Shown in pieces: positions 10,340-18,999 of a DNA stretch of 64,000 nt. The stretch spans positions 5,589,376 through 5,653,375 of the forward strand of contig WOAB01000528.1 in assembly GCA_027886185.1 (NCBI GenBank), given 5' to 3'. The notes beneath the pieces were generated by a model. It worked only from the letters and a program-made list of their open reading frames with translations. It was not told the DNA's origin and made no database searches. This DNA comes from Rheum nobile (Eukaryota > Streptophyta > Magnoliopsida > Caryophyllales > Polygonaceae). The position numbers and the translations under genes were made by a program. Each line of letters opens with the position of its first letter. Position 1 is the stretch's first letter.

Positions 10340-11853
10340 TCCTCCCTCCCTTGAAAGGGATTCGACCTCGAATCCAGCTCGTCAAGGTCTTCATCTCCTT
10401 CCATGCAGTGGCTTTCCTTATGTGGGACGCCTCCTTGACCTACAATAGAACTACTAGAAAACCTATGCAACACCACATCCTCCTCATTAGTAGGGTTAGT
10501 CTCATAAAATGTAATGAAAGGTGGAGGACATGCAATGAATGTAGGCATAAAAGGCTCGGCCAAGAGCATATGATGCGAAGCACCACCTTTGCTTCCAATT
10601 GCCATCTTCTTACATTGGCTTTGCTCTATGTGTTGGCCGGCCTTTCTTTGCTCCCTAGCCACATGATCAGCTATGATTTCATGGGGCATCATAGGATGTA
10701 GAGTGATTCTTTTACCATTCATGATAAAAAAATACTCATTTGTCACCCCTTGATGGATGACACCCCTATCAAATTGCCATGGTCGGCCTAGGAGAAGGTG
10801 GCATGCGGTCATGGGCAAAACATCACACACAACCTCATCCACATATTCTCCTATAGCAAACTGGACGGTGGCTTGGTCCTTGACCTTAAGGGGCTTGTCG
10901 GAATTCAACCAACAAAGTGTGTAGGGTTGCGGGTGAGAAGTGGTCAATAGATTGAATCTACTCACCGCTTCTTGATCAATCAAGTTGCAACAAGAGCCAC
11001 CATCAATGATGACACTACACACATTTCCCTTAATGGTGCACCTAGTGTGAAAGAGAGTCTCACGTTGACTAGGTGCACTAGGACTTTCCAAGATGGTTAG
11101 TGCTCTTTTGACCAAAAAGCACTCACCCTCGGCGGCCACAACATGCAACTCCTCTAAACCATCCTCATTCTTAACAAGTTCTTCCCAGTCATCCTCGGAC
11201 TCAATGTCCCCTATAGTGTTGAGAACTTGCCTTTTTGAGGGGCAATCCTTGGCAAAATGGCCATGACCGAGACACTTAAAACACTTAAGATCCCTAGCTC
11301 GGGTCTCTCCCTCCTTTCGTTGGGTTTGATCCGGAGTAGGGGCCTCTCTTCTAGGGTGACTTGAGTTGTCACTCCTAGTGGGTTCTAAGCGTCTTGGCAT
11401 AGGTTGTGGCCCCTTTGAACCACTTGATGAATTTTGCCAAGGCCGTGAGCTTTGAGCTTGGGGGCACCTTGAATGGAGTGCTTTATATATACGATTAGTA
11501 TAATGAAGCACTTCTTCTATAGGGGTCCCTCTAGAGAAGTGTTGCTTGCTCACTATGGCTCGGAGCTCGGGGCTAAGGTTATTAATAAACTTAGAAATAA
11601 GATACCCCTCGAAAACCCTAAGTCTAGACCTAAAGACCAAGGTCTTTAGCTCCATATAGAATTCATCCGGGGTCTTATTCCCTTGCTCTAACAACTCCAA
11701 CCTCTCATGCACCCTATCCGAAAAATCTTCCGGGACAAACCTATCTCGGAGAGCTTGCTTGCTTGAGGGCTTGCCAAGTAGTGATTTGAGGGTTTTCGAG
11801 GTACTCTCGTTCCTCTTTGTCCCCAAGCCACCATTGGTAAGCAAAACCCTCAA
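9856..11853 (-). CDS. Gag-protease-like reading frame of element A (downstream part)
   Basis: A 665-codon frame. The first 30 or so codons are out of register with the ancestral gag. From about residue 35 it reads a Ty3-type Gag domain (ALRDRFVPEDFSDRVHERLE, then LSPELRAIVSKQHF), next a CCHC zinc knuckle (CFKCLGHGHFAKDC) at about residue 190, then a retropepsin-like domain with the motif IIDGGSCCNLID at about residue 280 and LLLGRPWQFD downstream. In this domain the catalytic signature is D-G-G in place of D-T/S-G. A long Pro/Ser/Thr-rich tail follows, and its last 155 codons are inside the 3' LTR. Gag packages element RNA; with no polymerase genes here, mobilisation would need partner elements. 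Confidence 0.8.
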   Translation of the reverse strand: MRVLLTNGGLGTKRNESTSKTLKSLLGKPSSKQALRDRFVPEDFSDRVHERLELLEQGNKTPDEFYMELKTLVFRSRLRVFEGYLISKFINNLSPELRAIVSKQHFSRGTPIEEVLHYTNRIYKALHSRCPQAQSSRPWQNSSSGSKGPQPMPRRLEPTRSDNSSHPRREAPTPDQTQRKEGETRARDLKCFKCLGHGHFAKDCPSKRQVLNTIGDIESEDDWEELVKNEDGLEELHVVAAEGECFLVKRALTILESPSAPSQRETLFHTRCTIKGNVCSVIIDGGSCCNLIDQEAVSRFNLLTTSHPQPYTLCWLNSDKPLKVKDQATVQFAIGEYVDEVVCDVLPMTACHLLLGRPWQFDRGVIHQGVTNEYFFIMNGKRITLHPMMPHEIIADHVAREQRKAGQHIEQSQCKKMAIGSKGGASHHMLLAEPFMPTFIACPPPFITFYETNPTNEEDVVLHRFSSSSIVGQGGVPHKESHCMEGDEDLDELDSRSNPFQGREDDMTMLMASEAPTIQEEPILPSAEDKANPNSEPTNPNAVSDHMATSPGNPPLLSATKTPTTPKVSLQIIGAQGAEPMQHLPSPRSSPRFTAARGKEHRPEPTPGTITRARAGPLHHQLKGGLMAQGVSSQTEPCLVTCLEASPGFSAPVATPGLKAQMEPF
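10340..10350 (-). other. polypurine tract of element A
   Basis: The plus strand reads TCCTCCCTCCC directly next to the 3' LTR, so the minus strand carries GGGAGGGAGGA just before the LTR TG, the normal place for second-strand priming. It is also translated as part of the gag frame (GREDD just before the LTR). Confidence 0.85.
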
Positions 11854-11875
11854 ATTTTATGGTCGCTATAGCTAC

Positions 11876-12739
11876 TCATTGAGCTTCTGAGTAGTTATAG
11901 TACCTAAAAATTTGATCGGTCTTTTGCTCCCAATCAAGATAGATCTCCGGGTCACATTGCAAACCAAAAGATTGTGCCTCCAATTTTATCCCATGAGGCC
12001 GTTGTTGGTCATATGCATACTCCTCACGATGGCCTCCAAATTCTTCGTCATAACCTCTGAATCCTCTTTGGGGAACATAAGGCATCCTCCCACCTTGGTA
12101 TTGGTCTCGGCCCATGCCTCCTCTTCCAGCCATCCTCCTTCCCGGGTCTTGGTACCCATTGTATTCATTCGGAACCCCTCTTGGCTCCTCTCTATGGATG
12201 GTGCTTGGCATCCCTCTTGGCTCCTCTCTATGGATGGTACTTGGTCCTGCCATGTTAGTGCACAAAGGAGGAATACTAGTAGTGCTAGGTACAAGATAAG
12301 AAGATGAGAGATTAGGAGGCAAACCGAACCCTTCCCTCGACGTAGCTACATTCGGTGGAGGGTGATGAAACCCTTCACGTAAGGAGATACCCGCCAAGTC
12401 TTGGGCTAAGAGTGGTATGGTCACTTGGACCCCTTGATTGCCAAGTGATGGCTCGACCAATGGAAGATTTTGGGCGCCACTCCCGTGGGGTGCGCCTTGA
12501 GATTGGCTCGGTGATGGACTGTGGGACAGCCCCCACTTCTCCTCCATGGACTTCATGAAGGCAGCTTGCTCATCACGCAAGGCTTGCAAATCTTGGCGAG
12601 TTCGCTCTTCGGCTTGGCGAGCTCGCTCTTCGGCCTCTTCCTTGGACGATTGGATAGCCAAGAATAGGGTCTCCAAAGTAACTTCCGATCCCTCCTTAGG
12701 ATCCTCCGAGGCCACGTTCTTGTCCTTGGCTCTCACCAT
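11876..12739 (-). CDS. Gag N-terminal reading frame of element A, closed by an in-frame stop
   Basis: A 287-codon frame starting with ATG at 12739 (MVRAKDKNVASEDP). It has a charged coiled-coil-like segment (residues 25-65), a Pro/Gly/Arg-rich middle with a 12-residue tandem repeat (STIHREEPRG twice, about residues 167-188), and ends in DPEIYLDWEQKTDQIFRYY, the classic start of the retrotransposon Gag domain. A TGA at about 11873-11875 stops it. The same frame continues beyond with VAIATIKFEGFAYQWW until an AAGC repeat slip near 11755 moves the frame into the downstream reading frame. Gag is therefore broken by one stop and one small insertion. Confidence 0.8.
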   Translation of the reverse strand: MVRAKDKNVASEDPKEGSEVTLETLFLAIQSSKEEAEERARQAEERTRQDLQALRDEQAAFMKSMEEKWGLSHSPSPSQSQGAPHGSGAQNLPLVEPSLGNQGVQVTIPLLAQDLAGISLREGFHHPPPNVATSREGFGLPPNLSSSYLVPSTTSIPPLCTNMAGPSTIHREEPRGMPSTIHREEPRGVPNEYNGYQDPGRRMAGRGGMGRDQYQGGRMPYVPQRGFRGYDEEFGGHREEYAYDQQRPHGIKLEAQSFGLQCDPEIYLDWEQKTDQIFRYYNYSEAQ

Positions 12740-13739
12740 GACTTCCTACACACAAGAAAATCCAAGCACAATAGCCCACAAGATGGAAGAAAAACAAATG
12801 ATCTCAAAACTAGTAAGCAAGCTACAAATTCGGTTTAAACCAAAGAAAATTCGCAACTTTTACTAGCTCAAAATTTTAGGCTGAGGTAGGGCTGTCTAGA
12901 TGCTCAAATTGACTCCAAAGACAAGATAAAAGTGCACCACAACTTTAAGTTAGTCCTTGTGCTAAGTCCACAACTTTCACAACACAATGCAAGTACTTAG
13001 CCCTTGAAATTCCCTTACAAAAGTTGAGTGAACAATCTGGCCGAATAACAACAATGAGCCCTTCACAAACTAAACAAAGGAATGACAAATTCTACACAAG
13101 ATATCAAACTTTAAACAACCACTTTTCCAAGCCAAGTCTTTTTCTTGTGTTTTTATGGCTTGACTCTTCCATTTTTTTTTGATTTTTTTTTTGATCTTTC
13201 GTTTCCCTTTTTTTTATGAACACTAGAACAACTTAACAAACTGAAAATACAGAAATGATAATCGGAATCAACAATTAGGAATTCAAGAACTTTTCCTACG
13301 CAAATGTGAAGTTAGATTGCTTCGGTTTGCACAAGAACAACCCTATGTTGATTAAATGCCAAATACAAATAAAAATGACTCAAAATTACTAAACTAAATG
13401 CAGCTAATTAGGTCACGGCTGGTTGATGAAAATTGAAGGCCGAAATTCGAATTTCAAACGCATGCAACAACTTCAACAACAAACCCTAAAATCTAGGAAG
13501 AAAAACTAACCACTTCCCCTAATGATGCACGGCTGTTTAGACTCAATCAAACTGCAAATCTCGACTCCTCTCCATTCTATGCAGACTCAAGGACTCAAAT
13601 GCAATCAAACAAAGAAGAAAGAGCAAGAAAACCTACGGACAACTACACATGCAATGATGAAAGGCACGAAATGGAAGAGCAAGTAAATGTCCGATTTTTC
13701 TATTGATTTAAGGCCAAGTTTAGAGCAAATACTTACGTA
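12740..13739 (-). other. untranslated leader of element A/B interior
   Basis: Lies between the internal primer-binding site (13740-13751) and the gag ATG (12739) in minus orientation. It is A/C-rich on the plus strand and has no convincing frame. It would be the leader and packaging region if transcription began in the internal LTR. Confidence 0.5.
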
Positions 13740-13751
13740 GCTCTGATACCA
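13740..13751 (-). other. second primer-binding site (family B)
   Basis: GCTCTGATACCA on the plus strand is the complement of TGGTATCAGAGC, which matches initiator Met-tRNA. It sits two bases from the TG end of the internal LTR, the correct PBS position for that LTR. Confidence 0.8.
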
Positions 13752-13753
13752 AA

Positions 13754-14711
13754 TGTTATGCGTAAGCACATGCCAAGATCCGTACAGTACAAGACGAAGG
13801 GCGCCAAGACATTGATTTGGCAACTTCTTAGCGAAACTCTCAAAATAGGACATTTGTTGTGTTTAATTGTAACTCTAAGCAAGAACTTGATGGAGATTTG
13901 ACTCAAAAACTGAAATGGATATAACTCTCATGAACGAGGTTCATGAAGAGTTTGGGATAAGTATCTCTCGATCCTCGGATACGACTCACCAAGAACCTTG
14001 AGACGAGGTTGAACACTCATGGATATGACACACCATAAACACCCAACCACCTTCGGATATGACACACCAAAGGGTGTTTCGGATACGACTCACCGAAACA
14101 TGACTAAGACACTCAAGGATATCACACACCTTGAAGCCATCGTCCAAGAGGCTTGAAATGAACAAAACGCTCACGTTTTTTTAATAATCTCCAATTCAAG
14201 TCTAAGGAATTACAATGCATGGCCACCATTATATAGGTGCCAAAATACAAAATAAGAAAATCAACTAATTAACTCCACTAACCTACCCACTAACCTAAGC
14301 ATGACTTAGGCCACTAGATAGGCCACTAATTAAAACAACTACCTAGCTAATTAATTACGAAAATAACAAAAACAATAATTAACTAGCTACAACTAACTAA
14401 TTAATTAACGAAATTAAAAATAACTAAACAACAAACACAAATCAAACATCTTCCGCGGAGACAGTTTCTGGCCTAGTTTCAGAAGGTTCGTTCTCTCCCG
14501 TCCGTGATCGTAATGGAGTGATTCCAACGCCCAGAGATAGATATTGAAGTCTAGTTTCACTCCTCAAAATTTGAGAGTGATCGGAGTTGGGAATAAGAAG
14601 ATACGGCACTTTTACTGAGGTGACCCATGGTCACATCCATACAGCTCGATTGCTTCTTCCTCTTCATTGAACCGACTTTGACATGTGCTTGAAGAGTGAC
14701 CCATGGTCACA
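13754..14711 (-). repeat. internal LTR of a second family (family B)
   Basis: A 958-bp segment that starts TGTTATGCG and ends GGTCACA on the plus strand, unrelated to the element A LTRs. It has a primer-binding site at its low side and a polypurine tract (plus strand TCCTCCCCTCC, about 14714-14724) at its high side, so both LTR boundaries are marked. The 5 bp on either side do not match (CCAAA and TCATC), so this is not a simple solo-LTR insertion. It contains a short tandem array of GGATAYGACTCACC-like units at about 13976-14130. Confidence 0.75.
13970..14140. repeat. tandem GGATAYGACTCACC units inside the family B LTR
   Basis: Five or so imperfect copies of GGATACGACTCACC or GGATATGACACACC (at about 13976, 14021, 14055, 14080, 14116), each followed by a variable spacer. 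Many of the spacers form small inverted repeats with the flanks, for example CACCAAAGGGTGTTTC. Confidence 0.75.
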
Positions 14712-15088
14712 TCATCCTCCCCTCCTTTAAGAAAGATTCGTCCTCGAATCTTCGTTGTCTTTGCTTGCCAGAAAATCGAGGAGTGAGCACAACAGGGCCG
14801 ACAGCAACTTCCCAGAAAATTGTCCTGACTTCAACAGGGTCGTTCTCCTTGCTCCGAACTTAAAATTGGATGATTCCGGTGACAGTAGTTAGATAATGAA
14901 GTCTAGTTTCCTTCCTCGAAATTTGAGAGCAATTGGATCACGGAAACGAAAGTTATGACGATTTTACTGAGATGTCGCGATCGCTGCCTGAGATGCCGCG
15001 GCGCGGTTTTCCTTTGCCTTTGGTGCGGGCGTGGCTGTTAAGCCTTCCTCGCGCTCTCCGAGCACACGAACATCCCCTCGCCTTGAGA
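14712..15088 (-). pseudogene. 3' end of a family B polyprotein next to its LTR
   Basis: The minus strand ends in RRFEDESFLKEGRMM with a stop overlapping the first bases of the family B LTR, the typical end of a Ty3/gypsy polyprotein just before the PPT. The upstream part is a degenerate coding or leader sequence. It contains GAAGTCTAGTTTC (about 14902), a phrase also present inside the LTR at about 14549. Confidence 0.5.
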
Positions 15089-15102
15089 TGGCTCTGATAC
15101 CA
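15089..15102 (-). other. primer-binding site of element A
   Basis: TGGCTCTGATACCA on the plus strand is the complement of TGGTATCAGAGCCA, which pairs with the 3' end of initiator Met-tRNA. It lies two bases inside the 5' LTR end. Confidence 0.9.
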
Positions 15103-15104
15103 AA

Positions 15105-16131
15105 TGTTGAACCCTCGGATCTATGAAGCTTCTGTGCAAGAATTTGCTCTTGTTGTGGAAGAAAGTGGCCGATCTCCAAGGATAAAGAACAAGACACTTT
15201 TCGGCGAAAATGGAACTTGTTGTGGGTAAAGATGGCAAACGATTGTATGGAAGATGGATTGTGATGGATAAGCACTCTCTTATGTTTAGATTTGACACAC
15301 TAAACACAAGAAAGAGACCTAGAGGGATTTGAGATGTAACGCACTCTAATCTCTCAAGGGGTTTCAATTTGATTTGACTCACAAATTGAAGAACAAAGAG
15401 AAAACTCTAAAAACTAAAATACTCTGATTTTGATCTGAATTCAACGTGCCAAACACAAAGCCAAAATGTTTGCCTAAGTAACCTAGCATTCGGTTACCAA
15501 AGGAAATAAAAGAAAATACTAAAAATCAACCACTAAAGCTAACACGTGCCCACTAACTTAAACACACTTAATGGGCAGTTTAGGGAATTAAAATAAAGTC
15601 TAATAATGTTTAAAAACCAAAGGAAATAACCGGAAATGATTTGGAAATCAAAAGGGCTCCATTTGGGCTTTTAACCCGGGCGTGGCCGCCGGCGCCGAGA
15701 AACCCGGAGAGGCCTCCAAGCATGTGACCAGGCAGGGCTCGGTTTGGCTCGGCACTCCTTGAGCCATTAGACCTCCCTTGAGCTGGTGGTGAAGTGGGCC
15801 AGCTCGGGCTCGGGTGATGGTGCCAGGTGTAGGCTCGGGCCTATGCTCATTCCCACGCGCGGCCGTAAATCTAGGGCTTGACCTAGGGCTCGGCAAATGT
15901 TGCATTGGCTCGGCACCTTGGGCTCTAATGATCTGAAGTGACACTTTGGGAGCTGTGGGAGTCTTGGTGGCCGAGAGAAGTGGAGGATTGCCGGGTGAAG
16001 TCGCCATGTGGTCCGCCGCGGCATTAGGGTTTGTCGGCTCGGAATTAGGGTTTGCCTTGTCCTCGGCACTTGGCAATATGGGCTCCTCTTGAATGGTTGG
16101 TGCTTCACTGGCCATGAGCATAGTCATATCA
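15105..16131 (-). repeat. element A 5' LTR
   Basis: Same length (1,027 bp) as the 3' LTR and about 98% alike. It ends next to CCCTA (16132-16136). Because of the LTR-gag overlap it also carries an untranslated-looking copy of the Gag C-terminal frame (about 15648-16127). Confidence 0.92.
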
Positions 16132-16136
16132 CCCTA

Positions 16137-16730
16137 TTTTCCCTAAGTCATCTGCGCCGCGTTTTTGTTCTCTCCTTCTTCATCCTTCCATTTCCAGCGT
16201 TTCCATTTTCAAACTTTCCAGTTCGAGATTGGAGAAATTATTTCCGATTTCAACCTTCCATCTTACCATCCTGCGGATGGATTCCGTGTTTTATGTTTTC
16301 TCCTTCTTCAACTTTATTTTTCTTATTACAAATCTACGATTTTTTCGATTCTATACATCTTTTACTTACTGGGAATTTATACGACAATGTTCTTTGATTT
16401 TTCTTGTTGTTGTAAATCTTCAAACTACCGTTTTTTTCGTATCAAAACTAAGTCTGATCTATAGCTTGCCGATCAGAGTTTTTTCGACTCTTTGATGGAT
16501 TTCTCTGCTAAAGAAAAGTCAAGAGTGAATATCCACTTTACGCAAGCGAAAATCGAAAGGTAAATTTCTGATTTTTTTAGATTTCCATCTACTTTGTATT
16601 TAAGATACTAATTAACGGAAAATTTTGTTTTTCTGAAACATGCAAGGGAAAAATCGTAGATCTGGACCTTCTTAACAAAAGGGAGCTTATGTCACGAACC
16701 AAATCCGGTGTTCGAGAGCTCATCCTTGCC
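16137..16730 (+). other. possible 5' end of a gene interrupted by element A
   Basis: Joining the two flanks of element A places TGGGCC motifs and AAACCCTAG directly before a pyrimidine-rich leader (16137-16490). An ATG at 16495 then opens a 22-codon exon-like frame (MDFSAKEKSRVNIHFTQAKI) that ends at a plausible donor AG|GTAAAT at about 16560. The next exon-like piece ends at GTAAG at about 16741, but the join reads into a stop, so no complete gene is supported. Confidence 0.3.
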
Positions 16731-17010
16731 GAAAAAAAGGTAAGTTCCTCTATTTTTTTTTGCTTTCTCTGTTAATATTCCTATTTTAATGACTGATTAA
16801 ATTGAAATATTTCACTTTTTTTGTACATGTCCGAATCTAAACGTTGTCGTGAGCCCACTTTCAAGAATAAACCTTCATAGCTCTTCCTACCTTCATCAAT
16901 GGCCGAAAAAATGTAAGTTTCTTTTATTTTTTGTACTTTCTCTGTAAATATTTCAATTTTAATTACTGATTAAGTAATATTTCACTTTTTTTAACATGTC
17001 CAAAAGAACG
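16720..17010 (+). repeat. imperfect tandem duplication of an intron-like segment
   Basis: A segment that starts GCCGAAAAAA, continues GTAAGTT, TTTCTCTGTAAATATT and AATTACTGATTAA, and ends CACTTTTTTT occurs at about 16727-16830 and again at about 16902-17000. The two copies are roughly 85% alike by eye. Confidence 0.6.
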
Positions 17011-17890
17011 TCTAAATTCTATAACCAAAATTTGGTTACAAAAATTGAAACTGGATTTCACATTACCTCCTAACTTTTTCTTCCTGAACAATATTTTAAC
17101 ATTTATTTCGAAAAAAACAATTTTCTATTTTTTTTAATTTACTTTTGTTAAACATCAAACACTAAATATGAATGTTTCTGAATTTTTTAATTTTTAATGA
17201 GATTAATTGTTGAAAATAATTGTTGGAAAAAACAGATAAAATATGATTTCAGAATATATTAATAACTTAAAATGGAATATTATAACTTAACGATTTTTAC
17301 ATACTAATATTAAAACTTCCAATGGCTTATAATATATTTTTTGTATTACACACTTTAATCTGAACAACCTTTATATTTTTTTTTAAACAGAACTAAAAGA
17401 CAAATATGAGATAAATAAGAATTGTCTAGAAAACCCTAGAAAAAACCTTAAACCGAAACTGTCTTGGGCTTATTGGCCCAAATATATTTCCATCCTTTTG
17501 TAACAATTACAATGGGCTAAAATAAATAATTTTTAAAAGTCCACAACAAATAATAAATTACCGGACCATTATAACTTACAGATAAGTAATCTGTGATGGG
17601 CTTATTGGGCCATTTTATTTTCATAAAAATTTATGAACATCGACACATTTTAATGGGCAAAAAAGGCTAAAAAATTGGGCGAATCCTTTTGTGGGCCTAT
17701 TGGGCCATTGTAAAAAAAATCGGCCAAACCAAATTAAAAAACAGAAATAAAATGCTTCCTAAAATATATTGGGTTATTCGGTTAATGGGCGAATCCTTAT
17801 GTTATAGTTCGTTTGTATCTGGAAATAATGAAATATTTTATTTCTTATGAGCATATGTGTTGGTTGGTGAAGAGATATGGAAGAGGATAT
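17011..17890. other. AT-rich non-coding stretch with TGGGCC motifs
   Basis: No gene is supported. Motifs GGGCTTATTGG, GGGCCATTTT, GGGCCTATTGGGCC and GGGTTATTCGG lie between 17465 and 17795 and mirror those at 8.3-9.26 kb on the other side of element A. Confidence 0.4.
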
Positions 17891-18234
17891 GATGCGATTC
17901 TTGGTGGACCCCACAAGCCATGGACTCACCTGGGTCCTGTGGGCTGTCAATCACCCAGCCGGTCCCTCAGTCGGAGCAGTGTAGTTGGTTGGCATATCTC
18001 CCATGGAATTGGGAATATGTCAAAGGTCAGGGGTTCGATCCCCCCTGACAACATCCTGCGATTAAAGCCTTATAGGCCCTCGCATGTTGGGGTGCATGGG
18101 TTGCAGCCCATGACGACTTGGTCGGGCTAGGCCTCTCCAGCTGGCGTGCTCCGACTGAGGGACCGGTTGGGTGGTTGACAGCCCACAGGACCCAGGTGAG
18201 TCCATGGATTGTGGGGTCCACCAAGAATCGCATC
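17891..18234. mobile_element. foldback element with 88-bp inverted arms enclosing a tRNA-derived SINE
   Basis: Arm 17891-17978 and its inverted copy 18147-18234 are about 95% complementary by eye (they include GGTGGACCCCACAAGCCATG and the inverse). Between them on the plus strand is a SINE-like head with an A box (TAGTTGGTTGGCA, 17982-17994), a B box (GGTTCGATCCCC, 18032-18043) and a non-tRNA body of about 90 bp. The head does not fold as a functional tRNA. Confidence 0.75.
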
Positions 18235-18256
18235 ATAAAAGTGCACTTTTATGATG
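18231..18256. repeat. perfect 26-bp palindrome
   Basis: CATCATAAAAGTG followed by its exact reverse complement. A second version with TATA in the centre in place of TGCA lies at 18770-18795. It marks the joint between the two halves of the foldback unit. Confidence 0.9.
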
Positions 18257-18371
18257 TGATCCGAGCCCACCTGGGTCCGCCTTCCCATGGTCTGCCTCGA
18301 TCGGCGGTCTGACCCAGCGGCCCAGCCCACGGTCTGCCTCAATCGGCGGTCTGACCGTTGGCGCCCTGATC

Positions 18372-18514
18372 ACAGAGCAGGGCTGCAACCCCTGCACCCC
18401 AACCTGGAGGGAGACTTGCGCCTGTTAATCCCCCAGGATGTTGGAGGGGGGAATCGAACCCCCGACCCTTTGATATGAGGGCAGTGGAATACCTATCATA
18501 TCACCAATTGAGCT
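18372..18514 (-). mobile_element. tRNA-derived SINE, minus orientation
   Basis: Reading the minus strand from 18514: an A box-like AGCTCAATTGGTGAT, then at 18462-18450 a B box GGTTCGATTCCC, then a body with GTTGGGGTGCAGGGGTTGCA. The body matches the body of the SINEs at 17.98 and 18.52 kb (GTTGGGGTGCATGGG), so all three belong to one family although the heads differ. Confidence 0.6.
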
Positions 18515-18517
18515 GTA

Positions 18518-18835
18518 GTGTAGTTGGTTGGCATATCTCCCATGGAATTGGGAATATGTCAAAGGTCAGGGGTTCGATCCCCCCTGGCAACATCATGCGA
18601 TTAAAGCCTTATAGGCCCTCGCAAGTTGGGGTGCATGGGCTGCAGCCCATGGCGACTTGGTCGGGCTAGGCCTCGTCAGCTGGCGTGCTCCGACTGAGGG
18701 ACCGGCTGGGTGGTTGACAGCCCACAGGACCCAGGTGAGTCCATGGCTTGTGGGGTCCACCAAGAATCGCATCATAAAAGTATACTTTTATGATGTGATC
18801 CGAGCCCACCTGGGTCCGCCTTCTCGTGGTTTGCC
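18518..18835 (+). repeat. second copy of the SINE plus foldback arm, offset 540 bp
   Basis: This segment repeats 17978-18295 almost base for base (SINE head with A box at 18520 and B box at 18571, body, arm, palindrome, then GATCCGAGCCCACCTGGG). It is a direct duplication with an offset of 540 bp. Confidence 0.85.
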
Positions 18836-18999
18836 TCGTTCGGCGTTCTGATCCAGCGACCCAGCCCACGGTCTGCCTCAATCGGCGATCTGACCGCTGG
18901 CGCCGATTTAGGCAGACCGTGGGCTGCGCCGCTGGGTCAGAACGCCGAACGAGGCAGACCACGGGAAGGCGGACCCAGGTGGGCTCGGATCACATCAGG
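18797..18999. repeat. second foldback: inverted arms of about 95 bp around 18895
   Basis: Left arm (GATCCGAGCCCACC ... CGTTCGGCGTTCTGA) and right arm (TCAGAACGCCGAACG ... GGTGGGCTCGGATC) are inverted copies separated by only a few bases. A partial single copy of the same arm lies at 18257-18360. The dense inverted repeats could form very stable cruciforms or hairpin RNA. Confidence 0.8.

Larger units (their letters stand above)
9308..16136 (-). mobile_element. complete gag-only LTR retrotransposon (element A) with target-site duplication
   Basis: Two 1,027-bp direct repeats (9313-10339 and 15105-16131), each TG...CA and about 98% alike by eye, enclose a 4.8-kb interior and are flanked by the 5-bp duplication CCCTA (9308-9312 and 16132-16136). 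On the minus strand the order is 5' LTR, PBS complementary to initiator Met-tRNA (15089-15102), interior, PPT (about 10340-10350), 3' LTR. The interior codes for Gag with a zinc knuckle and an aspartic-protease-like domain; no reverse transcriptase, RNase H or integrase was seen. This matches the TR-GAG class of non-autonomous retrotransposons. It also carries a complete LTR of a second family. Confidence 0.92.

Noticed and set aside
13754..14711. family B LTR as a simple solo-LTR insertion
   Set aside because: The flanking 5 bp do not match, and both a PBS and a PPT adjoin it, which a solo LTR at a random site would not have.
9313..16131. the two 1-kb repeats as a plain segmental duplication
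   Set aside because: They have TG...CA ends, a matching 5-bp target duplication outside, and a PBS and PPT in the right places inside, which define LTRs.
17982..18580. tRNA-like A and B boxes suggesting tRNA genes
   Set aside because: The heads do not fold into a cloverleaf, are followed by a shared non-tRNA body and are repeated inside foldback arms, so they are SINE heads.
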